Shown: in pieces, positions 26,424 through 37,227 of the stretch
Numbering within the stretch: the stretch's first letter is position 1
Layout of the letters: each line of letters opens with the position of its first letter
Translations under genes and position numbers: made by a program
The notes under the pieces: generated by a model
Told to the model about the DNA's origin: nothing
The model's input: only the letters and a program-made list of their open reading frames with translations
Database searches by the model: none
Source: Brachionus manjavacas
Lineage: Eukaryota > Rotifera > Eurotatoria > Ploima > Brachionidae
DNA length: 64,000 nt
Assembly: GCA_019054805.1 (NCBI GenBank)
Contig: JAHQIY010000011.1
Span: 1,369,001-1,433,000 of the forward strand
Reading direction: 5' to 3'

Positions 26424-26910
26424 TACGAGATTTGAAATTAGATGTAATTTTTTTGGATTGTTCTAAATTAAGTTTTTAATTTAATAAAAGTTAAAAAAGG
26501 TTTTTTTTAAATATTCAAAAATTAATAAGCAAAAGAATTATGGCCCTAATCGAGATTTGGTGAATATTTAAGATTAAAAAAACCAATTGTATATCGGTTT
26601 ACACCGGCACAATAATTTGAATATCTTTTGTCTAAATAAATAAATCAAATTTTATTAAGAAGATTTTTGATAATTAAATTTTATTGTCAAACTCGACAAA
26701 GAAAAAAGAAAGAGTTTTTTAAAGGAATAGTAATTAGAGCCTGCGCCGCACACACAAATGTCTATTTGTTGATTAAATATTTTGTCATATCGTATTTCTT
26801 AAAGTTTCAATTTGAATTTTTCAACAGGTTAATCAAATAGTGATTAAAACGAAGGATTTATTAATTGAATAAATTTAAATTTTTTAAAAGATGACATGTG
26901 TCCGACTGGT

Positions 26911-27998
26911 CTAATCTGACTCAAGCTCGCTCAAATCGCTTGTATTTACATTACTAACTGATATATCATCAAGTATTCTAGAGTCTTCTTGATCCAATTT
27001 CCAATCAAAGCTTGCCAAAAATAAAAGCCATTTAATCTAAATCTAAAAAAAAAAGTAATTACTTGTATTCATGGGTCGGATCAATTTCTAGCTTGGTGTC
27101 ATTGCTGCTCAAATTTTGTTTAGCTGGCTTTTTTATTTGAATCGGCCTGGGTTTGACTGAATTTTTTGTTGATTTTTCATCTACAAGGATTAGGCATGTT
27201 CGAATTCAATCTGATACATTTGTTGGTTTTAAGTTACCTTTTCTAGCAGTTTCTAGCTCCTCGCCAGCTCTTGACTTTTTGTCCGACTCGGAAACTTTGC
27301 GGGTTTTTTCGCACTGCAGCTTTTCGCCGGACAAAAAGTCTTCGACTGATATTTTGGCCTGGACCGGCGATTCTGTTTTGGGTGGTGTTGATTTGGTGTC
27401 CTGGACCGGAGTGAACGCAATATGCTCAGGTATAAATGATGCTCGAGGCTTAGTGTCATTTTCGCTCTCTAAAATCAGCAAATTAATTCAAACAAAAAAA
27501 TTAAAAGCTTGAGTTTACCATTTGGCTTGACAATTTTTTCCACTATTGAATCGACTAGAGGTTTCAGGCTGGACTCTTTTTTAGAATCGATAGCTTGATT
27601 AATTAAATTGGTTATCTCTTCGTTAAATGATATATTTCTTAAACATTTTTTTTTTAATTTTAAAAATAATTAAATTAAATCGAGTTTTTACTCATAAAGC
27701 TTCCTTCTTAATGTGTCGCGTATATCGTTTTTTCTAAGAGGTATGCCAAGTTTTTCTTGGTCTTCTAAAAATTTTTTAACATAATCCTCAATGTTTTTGT
27801 TCAAATTTTTAAATAATTGCTAAAATTTTAAAATAAAGAGTTTTTATTTAATTTTTCAATTTTTTTTTGGCAAACTTGTGATGTTATTTCTGAGAAGCAG
27901 TCTTTTCTAAGCCGGTCAAAATGTCCGTCTGCCTTGAATTCTTTGATCACATCCGAAACTACAGGCTTCACATTCTGGTGATTGTGAGTACTGTCCAT
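26911..27998 (-). CDS. BOD1L1: BOD1/BOD1L-like protein with Shg1 domain, complete
   Basis: Six exons on the minus strand: 27998-27876, 27819-27692, 27637-27519, 27468-27238, 27180-27063, 27010-26911. Introns are 50-57 bp, all phases agree and the product is 272 aa. Residues about 9-125 match the Shg1 domain of BOD1/BOD1L1: VIKEFKADGHFDRLRKDC, then KNLNKNIEDYVKKFL, then KNDIRDTLRRKL and an ITNLINQAID...LKPLVDSIVEKI helix. In human BOD1 the same order reads QLKSQGLFD..RRDC, KVDNFVS.HL, KNQLRN.LRQ and the last helix. The middle is charged and disordered. The C-terminus (FDWKLDQEDSRILDDISVS, then VNTSDLSELESD) resembles the conserved acidic end of BOD1L1. The vertebrate proteins act at kinetochores with PP2A-B56 (BOD1) or with SET1 complexes and replication forks (BOD1L1). 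The first donor (GTTTGC) is weak. A 45-bp piece of exon 1 recurs at 31194-31238. Confidence 0.82.
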
Positions 27999-28130
27999 TT
28001 TTGCTGCCAAAATTTTATCAGTCAATTTAAAATATTAAAAATTTAAATTTTTCTTGGCATAATTTTTTGAAATTCTAATTAAATTAAATATACACTTTAA
28101 AAGCAAAAATCAAATTATATTCTTAATTTT

Positions 28131-28430
28131 TACATTTAACTTGACGAAATGGTAGCAATAAACTAACTCAAATGATACCAAAGTTTTTATTTTTATCACA
28201 TTAACTAGGCCAGAGTATTGTCATTTCAGATCCTTGCATCATTATTACGAAAAAATCTTGACTTTTATCAAATGAATTTAACTTATCATTATTATTTTGT
28301 AGTTTTTCAAATAAAAATAAGTTAGTTAATAATTATATTTTTACTGTTTTCTGTGTATTTAACTTAATCATCATTTTTGTATATTCTTTTTTATCAAATT
28401 TTGATGTAAGAGATATCAAATTAAATAAAA
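28131..28430. repeat. left outer arm of the long palindrome
   Basis: 28131-28275 is the inverted counterpart of 34850-34990 (for example 'atggtagcaataaactaact' here and its complement there). 28276-28430 pairs with 31607-31760, including 'tactgttttctgtgtattta'. Identity is roughly 80-90 percent by eye. A further short match, 28503-28537 with 31510-31548, continues the arm inward until a foldback element interrupts it. Confidence 0.75.
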
Positions 28431-28539
28431 AAAATTTCTATTTATTTATTTATTTGTTTTATCTGTGTAAAAGACAATTAAAAATTGATAAATCGTAAGA
28501 TAAATATTACCAAAATTCTACAAAAAGAAGACATTTATT

Positions 28540-28986
28540 TATTTTATTTATTAATTTGTTTTCTGTACCGAGCCAGGGCTCCTTCAGAATAAATTAAAAA
28601 AAAATCAAAATAAAAAAACTGAAATAAGATAGAGATATACTGGGACAGGACTGAGTCATTCTATTACATTGGTTGTAAGAATGGTTGAGGAATACAAAGA
28701 AGGTTTCGAATCGAGATATATTGAATACCCAACTCCATTAGGTAATTGCTACCTTGCTTTTTCCTCCTTTTTTCCTGAAACCTGAACTATGTAAACATGT
28801 GCCACATGTAACAATCTATGTCTTCTAAACTTTCATTTTTTTTTAGCTTATTTACTTTGTTTTGATTTTTTTTATCTCATTTTATTAACTATTATTTAAT
28901 TTAATTTTTTATTTTGATTTTTTTTAAATTTATTCTGAAGGAGCCCTGGCTCGGTACAGAAAACAAATTAATAAATAAATAATAAT
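28540..28986. mobile_element. foldback (MITE-like) element
   Basis: About 75 bp at 28546-28620 recur inverted at 28905-28985. The core 'ctgtaccgagccagggctcc' appears at 28563 and its complement near 28940. The inner 280 bp hold no ORF. A diverged, inverted relative is at 45460-46215. The element sits in the left arm of the long palindrome and is absent from the right arm, so it inserted after the inversion. Confidence 0.8.
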
Positions 28987-28989
28987 AGA

Positions 28990-29387
28990 GAAAATGTATC
29001 TCTCTTGAAGTCAAGATAGAAATTATAAAAAACATACTGAGCAAAAAATAACCACTTCAAAGCTGGCCAAAGAATACAACGTAACAACGTTAATATTTTT
29101 TCGTCGAAAGCAAAAATTTTAGAACATTACGAAAAGAACTTAGCCGGTCGAGAAAAAAAACGTATAAAATAAAACGAATAATTCTAATGTAACTAATTTA
29201 TTATTTAATATTGAAAATTTTATAATTGAAAGTAGCTTTACCAAACAACCATCTATTAGCGATTTTTTTCAAAAAAATTAATTTTTTGCTTTTTTTCGCA
29301 TTTTTATTTTAGTTTTTCTAATCAAAAAAATTTTGTTTAAAATTTTTTTTTGGATATAAAAAAATTCGATATAACGAGGATTGACTG
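28990..29387 (+). mobile_element. internally deleted pogo/Tigger-like element
   Basis: Read across one frameshift, the start gives KIEIIKNILS then ITTSKLAKEYNVTT, the CENP-B-type helix-turn-helix. The end gives FTKQPSISDFF before a stop, the typical C-terminus of pogo/Tigger transposases. The 3' terminal repeat 'attcgatataacgaggattg' plus ACTG is followed by TA at 29388-29389, and the palindrome's right arm has the empty TA site. The DDE core and the 5' terminal repeat are missing. Confidence 0.75.
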
Positions 29388-29550
29388 TAGTGCTAAAATT
29401 TACCAGAAATTTTATTGTTTCGATTAAATTGATTTAAAATTCAGATATTTGATTATATTATTTAGAACAACTTTAGATTTATCAATATTTTAAGTGCAAT
29501 CATAACATTTTAATTAATTTTTTAATAATTTATTAAAATATTAAAAAAAC
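29388..29550. repeat. left inner arm of the long palindrome
   Basis: This run is the reverse complement of 31307-31476, with only a few mismatches over about 160 bp (for example 'agtgcaatcataaca' here, 'tgttatgattgcact' there). It directly borders the HEXXH protein gene on its 3' side. Confidence 0.9.
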
Positions 29551-29578
29551 TAAATATAAAATAAAACATTTTCAAAGT

Positions 29579-30607
29579 TCAAAATAATTCAATTGGTTCT
29601 GGATCATAGTCTATGGCCATTAGAGTTGTAGCTTGATGATTTTCGAAGCAACCTGATCGTGCAAAATCAAATTTTAGATCCTCTCCAGACAAAATTCCGT
29701 CCAAAAATTTAACACAGTAGTCCAAGTCAAAATTTGGACTTTTGGCTGATTGGATCCATGCTATTCTCTTATCAAAAATATATTTTTCTGCACAAACACC
29801 TGCCTCCAAAATTTTAGGTCTAGATGGATCTTGACTTTTAAGAGTGGGTGTTGACACATTAAAGTCTTTAGAGGCTTTTCGTATCATAACATGACAAATC
29901 TCATGAATAACCAATCTGCTAAAGTTCAGTTTTGTTATTTTTGCAATATCTTCCTCATTTACCAATAAGTCTTTAAGATTGGTAATATTCTCTTCAAGCC
30001 TATTTTGGCTCACATAAACACAATCAATTCCGGCAAAGCCATTTAAACCTTGTAAACCACTTCTAAAGAAAATTAATTGTAAATTTTGAAAATATTCATC
30101 CAAATTAAATATTTGTTCGCCTGTAATTGAAAAAACAGTTTCTTGAATTTTCATTTTGATTATTTTGCTTGACTTTATTTTGTCAAAGCTTTCTAGCAAT
30201 AATTTGTTCGATTCTAAGTCACTTATGGAAACTATTCGAATTGAGTTAAAACTCAATAAAAGAAAGGTCCAAAAGCCCTTTCCTACACACTCTGATTTGC
30301 TTAGATGAACCAAATAAGTTAATCTTGACAGGTTGTCAGCGCCAATTTGACCAGATTGACACTCGGATAAAATGCTGACCAGTTCTTTTAAAAATTCAAT
30401 TCCGAAATCATGTTCAAGAAAATTGGGATTTTGGCCAAGATTTGAAACAATGCAATCACGAAAATTATTTGCAACTTGATTCACATTGGAACTGTAATTG
30501 ACCGTCATTTTTTGAGGAGTTTGGCTATTAAGGATATTCATCTTAAAGTCTTTAAACTTTAAATCTGGATTCTTGGAAAAAAAATCAATCATTGCATTTG
30601 CAGCCAT
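29579..30607 (-). CDS. HEXXH-motif protein (possible zinc metallopeptidase), intronless
   Basis: A single 342-aa frame runs from the ATG at 30607 to TGA at 29579. Residues 231-244 read RLVIHEICHVMIRK, a hydrophobic helix with HEICH, the zinc-binding HEXXH of metallopeptidases. About 30 residues later comes ILEAGVCAEKYIF; Glu268 or Glu274 could be the third zinc ligand as in gluzincins. No signal peptide or membrane segment is seen; the N-terminal 200 residues are not recognised. The frame is intact and, unlike other long genes here, has no intron, so it may be a retrocopy or a gene carried by a mobile element. It lies in the loop of a long palindrome, with the inverted arms 29 bp beyond its stop and 0.7 kb before its start. 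Proteolytic activity is an inference from the motif only. Confidence 0.72.
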   Translation of the reverse strand: MAANAMIDFFSKNPDLKFKDFKMNILNSQTPQKMTVNYSSNVNQVANNFRDCIVSNLGQNPNFLEHDFGIEFLKELVSILSECQSGQIGADNLSRLTYLVHLSKSECVGKGFWTFLLLSFNSIRIVSISDLESNKLLLESFDKIKSSKIIKMKIQETVFSITGEQIFNLDEYFQNLQLIFFRSGLQGLNGFAGIDCVYVSQNRLEENITNLKDLLVNEEDIAKITKLNFSRLVIHEICHVMIRKASKDFNVSTPTLKSQDPSRPKILEAGVCAEKYIFDKRIAWIQSAKSPNFDLDYCVKFLDGILSGEDLKFDFARSGCFENHQATTLMAIDYDPEPIELF

Positions 30608-31027
30608 TATTTATTTTAAGCTTTTCTGTACTTTTATCTTAAATTAGAATTAAATTTCGAGATTAATTAAAATTTTAGTCTTAAAAATAAATTAAATTGA
30701 AAAAGTGTCTCTTTCAAAGCCAAAATAATTAGGCTCGCAGATCAAGCTATTTGATTCTATAGATTAATGCTTGTATTTATATTGAAAAAGTTTAGGCTTA
30801 AGAAACCAAATTAAATAATCAAGAGTGCTATCGAGAAGATGCTGCATGATCAAAACTTAAAGCTAAACTAATTTTTGAATGAAATTTTCAATTTTAAAAT
30901 TCATTACAGTGAAAAAAATGTTCTTTTTATCAAATCTTCTTGCTTATCTGTAAAATCATTAAGTTTATTGCAATGAATTTAAAAATTCGAAAAATTTACA
31001 TTCTAAATTTAGTTTAGCATGATGAGG
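30608..31027. other. upstream region of the HEXXH gene
   Basis: No further gene. Probably contains the promoter of the minus-strand HEXXH gene; no specific element was recognised. Confidence 0.4.
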
Positions 31028-31293
31028 CATGATCGTAAATTTTTTAGAATTTTCAATTCATTGAAATCAAGTATATTCTAAAATTAGTAAAGCTTTAAGC
31101 TCGAATAATGCGTCAGGATTGCGTTTTACTAGCTTTGCTATCTTTAACACCCTCTTCAATTTTCGCATCACATTCTCAGCGGTGGCATTTGCTCTTGTGA
31201 TGTTATTTCTGAAAAGCAGTCTTTTCTAAGCCGGTCAATTTTAGAATATACTTGATTTCAATGAATTAAAAATTCTAAAAAATTTACGATCAA
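31028..31293. mobile_element. foldback unit carrying a BOD1L exon-1 fragment
   Basis: 31028-31085 and 31237-31293 are inverted repeats of about 57 bp ('cattgaaatcaagtatattc' and its complement). Between them 31194-31238 copies 45 bp of BOD1L exon 1 (27875-27919) with one mismatch. The rest of the loop, on the minus strand, has an open frame reading NVMRKLKRVLKIAKLVKRNP, source unknown. It abuts the right inner palindrome arm. Confidence 0.7.
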
Positions 31294-31306
31294 ACTTTTA
31301 TATCAA

Positions 31307-31476
31307 GTTTTTTTAATATTTTAATAAATTATTAAAAAATTAATTAAACTGTTATGATTGCACTTAAAATATTGATAAATCTAAAGTTATTCTAAATAAT
31401 ATAATCAAATATCTGAGTTTTAAATCAATTTAATCGAAACAATAAAATTTCTGGTAAATTTTAGCACTATTTAGGA
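31307..31476. repeat. right inner arm of the long palindrome
   Basis: Inverted match of 29388-29550. The arm continues outward through 31510-31548 and 31607-31760, where a LINE interrupts it, and resumes at 34850-34990. Confidence 0.9.
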
Positions 31477-31770
31477 ATAAGAAAATATAGGTATTATTTA
31501 AGAATTTTCAAAAATGCCTACTTTTTGTAGAATTTTCATAATAATTAATTTGTTTTAATATTTGGTGTAAATTTAAGAATAAATAGACTAGAAAATTATT
31601 TTTTTAATTTGATATTTCTTACATCCAAATTTAATAAAAAAGAATATATAAAAATGAAGATTAAGTTAAGTACACAGAAAACAGTAAAAAGATGATTAAA
31701 TTAATAATTAGCCAATTTTTATTTGACAAAATACAAAAAATAGATGATAAAAAAATTAAAATAAAATTAA

Positions 31771-34700
31771 ATAACAAAACACCAAAACAGCAAAACATCT
31801 TTGTGCCACTCACAGCTACCGTTCGGCATCCCCAGCTCGCAATTCAAACACAAAATAAATCACCTAACACAATCGATAATCTTAAGTGTCTATATACTAA
31901 CGCCACAACACTGAATACATCTAAGATCAATGAACTCGAAGGCCGAATCGCTCAAGAGCGTCCGCACGTTATTCTTATCACAGAAACTTGGTTTACCAAC
32001 GTCTCCAACTCATCATTAGCTGACTACTACGTGTACAGAAACGACAGGCCTACTCACGGAGGCGGAGTAGCAATATACATCAGGAACGATCTCAATCACA
32101 CAAACACAACTATCAAAGTTCTTTCGAACATAAATAATAGCTCAATATCAGAACAACTGTGGTGTCAAATCAACTTGAAAAAGGAAACTGTAATCGTAGG
32201 CTGTATATACCGCCCACCACCAGGAAATAACTTCGCTGCTAACTCCCTAGTCGACAACGAAATAAATTTAGCCTTGAGAGCCGCCAAATCAGCCGTACAC
32301 CACAAGAAAAACACAGGATTACTTATCGCCGGGAACTTCAACTTCCCTTACGTAAAGTGGCTCAACGACGGGTCCGTGTCTGTGTTTGGGAATGAGGACA
32401 GTCCAGGAAGCAAATTTATTGACCTGCTAAACAGCGAATCACTCTACCAGCACGTAAACAAACCTACATTTCGCAAAGCCAACGGAAGTCTGTCTAACAC
32501 TCTCGACTACATTATCACTGACTCACCCTATCGAAAACACTACGTAAACGACTCTGCTCTCCTCGGAGCGCGAGAACAAGCCCATATAACGCCAACATGG
32601 GAGTACCAAGTTGCTACTTGCACATCAGAAGTTTCTTTAAGCTGTAGGTACAAGTATAACCAGGGCGAGTATGCCAAATTGAACAAAGCCTTTGAAACTG
32701 CCAACTGGGACAAAATTTTCACTGAACAGGACGTTAACAGCTGCTACAATTCTTTCATCAGGATAAATAACTCAGCATGCGACACTTTTATTCCGAAAAT
32801 AAAACACTACAAAGTCATTAGAAAAAAAGTTCCGTGGATGAACCAAGAACTAAAGCAACTGATAATGAAAAAAAAAACTAGCTGGAACAAAGTTCGAACC
32901 TAAGATGGAAAAAATCGTCAGCTACAACTCGAATACACTAAGGCAAAACTTGAAGTAGAAAAAAAAACTCGCGAGCCTACTAGAAACTACGAATACAAGC
33001 TAGCATCAGACAAAAACAACCCGAAACGACTGTATGCATACGTTAACAGCAAGCAAAAGGTTAAACCTCATATCAATTTAATGAAAGATGAACAAGGAAT
33101 AGCTCAACAAGACAAAACCACGATCGCGAACATTTTAAACCAACACTTTAACTCCGTATTCGTTCAAGAAGAGACAATCGAAGGAATGCCAGTCTTCGCC
33201 TCGTGAACGCCCATCTCTATCTCCACAATAACAGCCTCTGACGTTATACTGATTCTTAGCCAACTAAACCCCCATAAATCAATCGGCACGGACGGTATCC
33301 ATTCTCACGTTCTTTAAGAATGCGCAAACACGCTCGCCCTCCCCTTAACACGCATTTTCAAGCTCTCGTTAGACACTGGAAGTGTTCCAGATAAATGGAG
33401 AGAAGCATTAGTAACTCCAATCCTAAAAAAAGGCAATAATACCGACCCATCGAACTACAGACCTATTTCACTGACATCAGTTGTATGCAAAGTACTTGAA
33501 AAAATTGTTAAAAGAGAAATCATGTCGTTCTTGTCACAAAATAAGCTTATATCCGAAAATCAACATGGCTCCGTCAATAAAAAAGCATGCGTAACTAATC
33601 TTTTAGAAACAATGGACTACGCAACAAAAGCATCAGCGTCGAATCACCCGCTGGACATTCTGTTCCTCGATTTCGCCAAAGCTTTCGACACCGTACCACA
33701 CGCTCGCCTCATACACAAGCTTGAAAAATATGGCATCAAATCGAAACTCCTATGCTGGATACGCTCATTCTTACAAAACAGGAAGCAAAAAGTAATTCTA
33801 GGCGAACACGAATCAGATTGGCTATCGGTACTAAGCGGTGTCCCACAAGGATCTGTACTCGGCCCTACACTCTTCGTAATCTACATCAACGACATCAGTG
33901 ATGGAATCACCAATCAGCCGAAAATGTACGCCGACGACACGAAAATTCTAGCCAAAATAGACCCGAGCCACCCTGAAAACAGCACCACAAGTTTACAAAA
34001 CGACATAAACACAATCAACGACTGGTCAAACAAGTGGCTGATGAGATTAAACATATCGAAATGCAAAGTAATGCATTTCGGCAAAAACAACCCAAAAGCA
34101 ACCTACACAATGTCAGACCACAGCTCAAATACAAACATTAGAATAACTGAAACTACAAGCGAAAGAGACCTCGGCATTTTTATCTCTAATGATCTTAAGC
34201 CATCACACCAAGTCTGTAAAGCCGCTGCTAACGCAAACTTTATACTCAGCTCATTAAAGAACGCTTTTACCCTAAGAGACGCAAAACTCTGGAAAAAGCT
34301 TTACACATGTTATATTAGACCGCACTTGGAATTTGCAAGCTCGGCCTGGAGTCCATACACCCAGAAGGATATAAAATTGCTAGAAAAAGTACAACACAGA
34401 GCCACGAAAACCATACATGAATTTTTAAAGCTTAAACTACGAAGATCGATGCAGCAAATTAGGGCTCACTACACTAAAAATAAGGCGTATACACGGAGAC
34501 ATAATACAGAAATTTAAGCTTGAATCAAATTTAGAGCACATAAACTGGTACGAAAAACCGCTATGCTCGGAGCCGCGAGGGGGTCAAAGAGGACTTTTCA
34601 GGCGTGAAATATGTAGTAATCCAAGGCACAATTTTTTCAATAATAGAATTGTTAACTTTTGGAACGGCCTACCAGACGAAGTCATCAACTCAACTACAGT

Positions 34701-34824
34701 CAACTCATTCAAGAACAACCTCGACAAGCATCTCGCCACCGCTACAGGGCGTCATCTACTGTTGACGCGCTCCGCATGATCAATTTCATGCCGCGGTTTT
34801 TTTTTACTACTACTACTACTAAAT
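31771..34824 (+). mobile_element. 5'-truncated CR1/L2-type LINE, defective
   Basis: The element starts inside its endonuclease domain (CLYTNATTLNTSKINELEGR, ITETWF, GGGVAIYIRNDL, IVGCIYRPP) and continues into reverse transcriptase with SNYRPISLTS, FLDFAKAFDTVP, GVPQGSVLGP and YADDTKI. The tail has RPHLEFASSAWSPYTQKD and a C-terminal NIVNFWNGLP-like block near 34650. It ends in an (ACT)n tract at 34806-34821. Frames 31692-32903 and 33522-34517 are separated by stops near 32901, 33204 and 33317, and a frameshift follows 34430. The usual catalytic GDFN of the endonuclease reads GNFN, and the SDH motif is absent (GAREQAH). The boundaries follow from where it splits the palindrome arm. RT motifs are intact. 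Confidence 0.85.
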
Positions 34825-34849
34825 AAATATAGATAATAAAATTCATTAA

Positions 34850-34990
34850 TGTTGATAAAAGTCAAATTTTTTTCGTAAAAATGATTCAAGAACCTGAAAT
34901 GACAATACTCTGGCCTAGTCAATGTGAAAATTAAATACTTTGGTATCATTTGAGTTAGTTTATTGCTACCATTTCATCAAATTTAATGTA
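34850..34990. repeat. right outer arm of the long palindrome
   Basis: Inverted counterpart of 28131-28275. Its sequence 'gagttagtttattgctacca' is the complement of the left arm near 28150. It resumes the arm directly after the LINE tail. Confidence 0.8.
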
Positions 34991-35794
34991 TATAGTTAAA
35001 GTTGAATTTGATATTAGGACTTTTAAGTTTGGAATAAATAAAAAGCAAATTAAATTCTTGATTGCTTCTTTATCTGATCTAAATAAGTAAATCTTTGGAA
35101 AACGGCCGTTTCAGACCGTGGTTAGGTAAATCTAAAATAGAAAGAGGTAAAAAAAATCTTTAAGCTTAGAAAAACAAGGGATTAGCTTGATTCTCTCTTC
35201 TAAGCATTTCTTTGTAACTTATAGATAAGTTATATAAAATCAAAGTGTAGCAAATTAAAGTTTGCTTATTTGCTGGTGACACCACAGCCACAATGGGTAA
35301 GCCCAAAGTTGGGTGTCATATCCAACTTTTCGCTACATATTAAGGACTAAAGATTGAGAAATTAGGAAAAATAATAATATTATTTAATAATTATATATAA
35401 ATAATTATTTTTTAAGATTAAAAACATTTTCCTTTAGTTTATTTTTTTGTAAATAATTTTTTTTTTCCCATTAAAACATTTTTAGAGATTTTTTGTCGTC
35501 TCTTTACATATTATTCAAAAAATTTTTGGTGCATAACTTATTTAAGTTACAACTTTAGTTAATGACTTATAATTATTAAAATGTCTCTTTTCTAAATTTT
35601 TTTATTTAGTTTTATTATTTTATTAAATTTTTCTCTATTTGTTTAATTTTTAAGATTCAATAACATTACTAAAATGATTGGAAACATTTTTTTTTCGATC
35701 TATAACGTTTTTTTAAAATATTTTTAAAAAATAATCTTATTTTTTATTTAAAAATCAAATCTAAATTTAGTGTTTTTATTAGACCCGTTTTAAA
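34991..35794. other. AT-rich intergenic sequence
   Basis: No ORF of note. A GC-richer spot at 35100-35130 ('aaacggccgtttcagaccgt') and one at 35280-35330 could be small transposon ends, but no partner was found. Confidence 0.4.
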
Positions 35795-36622
35795 GGGTCC
35801 TACTAAAACACTGACCCCCAATTTTATTTATTTCCTGATCCCCATTTTTTTTGCAAAGCAAAAATATTTTAAAAAGTTTTAATATATCATTTAGTTTGAA
35901 TTTTTCTTTTTTTTTTTGAAAATTAAATTAGTTTTTCTCCAAAATTTTTATTTTTTGTGAAAATAGAATATTTTTATATTTTTAAAAATCTGACCCCCTA
36001 CTGACCCCCAATTTTATACGACTCAAACCCAACTGACCCCCATTTTTCTTGAAGAAAATTTAACGAGCTTTCTAAAAATGTGTCTAGTTTTTCTCCAGGA
36101 AGTATAGTTGGTAAAAATTATTAGTAAAAATAAAAAATTTCGCCTCATTTAAGTTTATCAATTTTTACGTAATTAAAAAGTTAATACATAGACTTTATTT
36201 TTTATTAAATTAATTGTTGTAAAACAATAGTAATTTTTGTTAAAAAATTTATTAATAAAACATAAGATATAAAAAAATAGAAATTTTAAATGAATTTATC
36301 TCAATTATTATGAAATCCATTGAAATTCTCGAAAACTATACTTCCTGGAGAAAAACTAGACATATTTTTAGAAATCTCGTTAAATTCTCTTTAAGAAAAA
36401 TGGGGGGGGGGGGGGGGGTCATTAGGGGGTCAGGTTTTTAAAAAAATAAAAATATTCAATTTTCACAAAAAATTTTGGAGAAAAACTAATTTAATTTTCA
36501 AAAAAAAAAAGAAAAATTCAAACTAAATGATATATTAAAACTTTTTAAAATATTTTTGCTTTGCAAAAAAAATGGGGATCAGGAAATAAATAAAATTGGG
36601 TGTCAGTGTTTTAGTAGGACCC
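35795..36622. mobile_element. foldback MITE with 8-bp target duplication GTTTTAAA
   Basis: Arms of about 320 bp begin GGGTCCTACTAAAACACTGA and end with the complement. Perfect direct copies of GTTTTAAA flank the element at 35787-35794 and 36623-36630. Within the arms, short CTGACCCCC blocks recur. The right arm has a run of 17 G at 36402-36418 where the left arm has 5 C. No ORF. The 8-bp duplication and GGGTC ends recall the Merlin-like element at 15550, but hAT-type mobilisation cannot be ruled out. Confidence 0.9.
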
Positions 36623-37227
36623 GTTTTAAAAACTTGTATTTTTTTACTCAAAACTTCGATTTTATAGTTATCAAGTGAAATACGAAACATTTTTTTTAAA
36701 TGATTATCATAATAAAAAGGTACATTTTTTACCTAAAAGCGAACAAAGTTAATTGTTCAAATATAAGGTGTTTACATTTAAATAAATTTTTCTCTGTAAA
36801 AAAACTTGAAAATTTTTTCGCAATTAAAATAAAATTTTGTTAGGAACACTTCCTAATATTTATGTTTTTTTCACTTTTTAGCTAAAAAATGTTAGGTTTA
36901 CTTAGCATTTGAAAGAGTTTTAAAACTTTTCTATTGATGACATTCAATAATTTGTCTTAAATTAAGCCTGAAATGCAGCAATGAACTTTAAAATTTGTCG
37001 CTAAGGCTAATCCAACTCAACTTGGTTACTAATTTTTTCCAATTGCTAATGATTAAAACTTTTTTTTTCGATTTAAATTCAAATTATGATTAATTTAGCT
37101 TCATAAGCTAGCTTCTTTGTTTTTTTTGTTCAAAGCACAAATTTTTTTGATTTCGGTTTTTGAAATTTTTACCTGAAAAATATTTTTAAATTTTTCACCT
37201 AAAAATTCTTTGCATACAAAAAACAGC

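Noticed and set aside
28640-28720. SINE with a polymerase III promoter inside the 28.5-kb foldback
   Set aside because: A 'ggtttcgaatcgag' word resembles a B box, but there is no A box at the right distance and the unit is bounded by inverted repeats, so a MITE is more likely.
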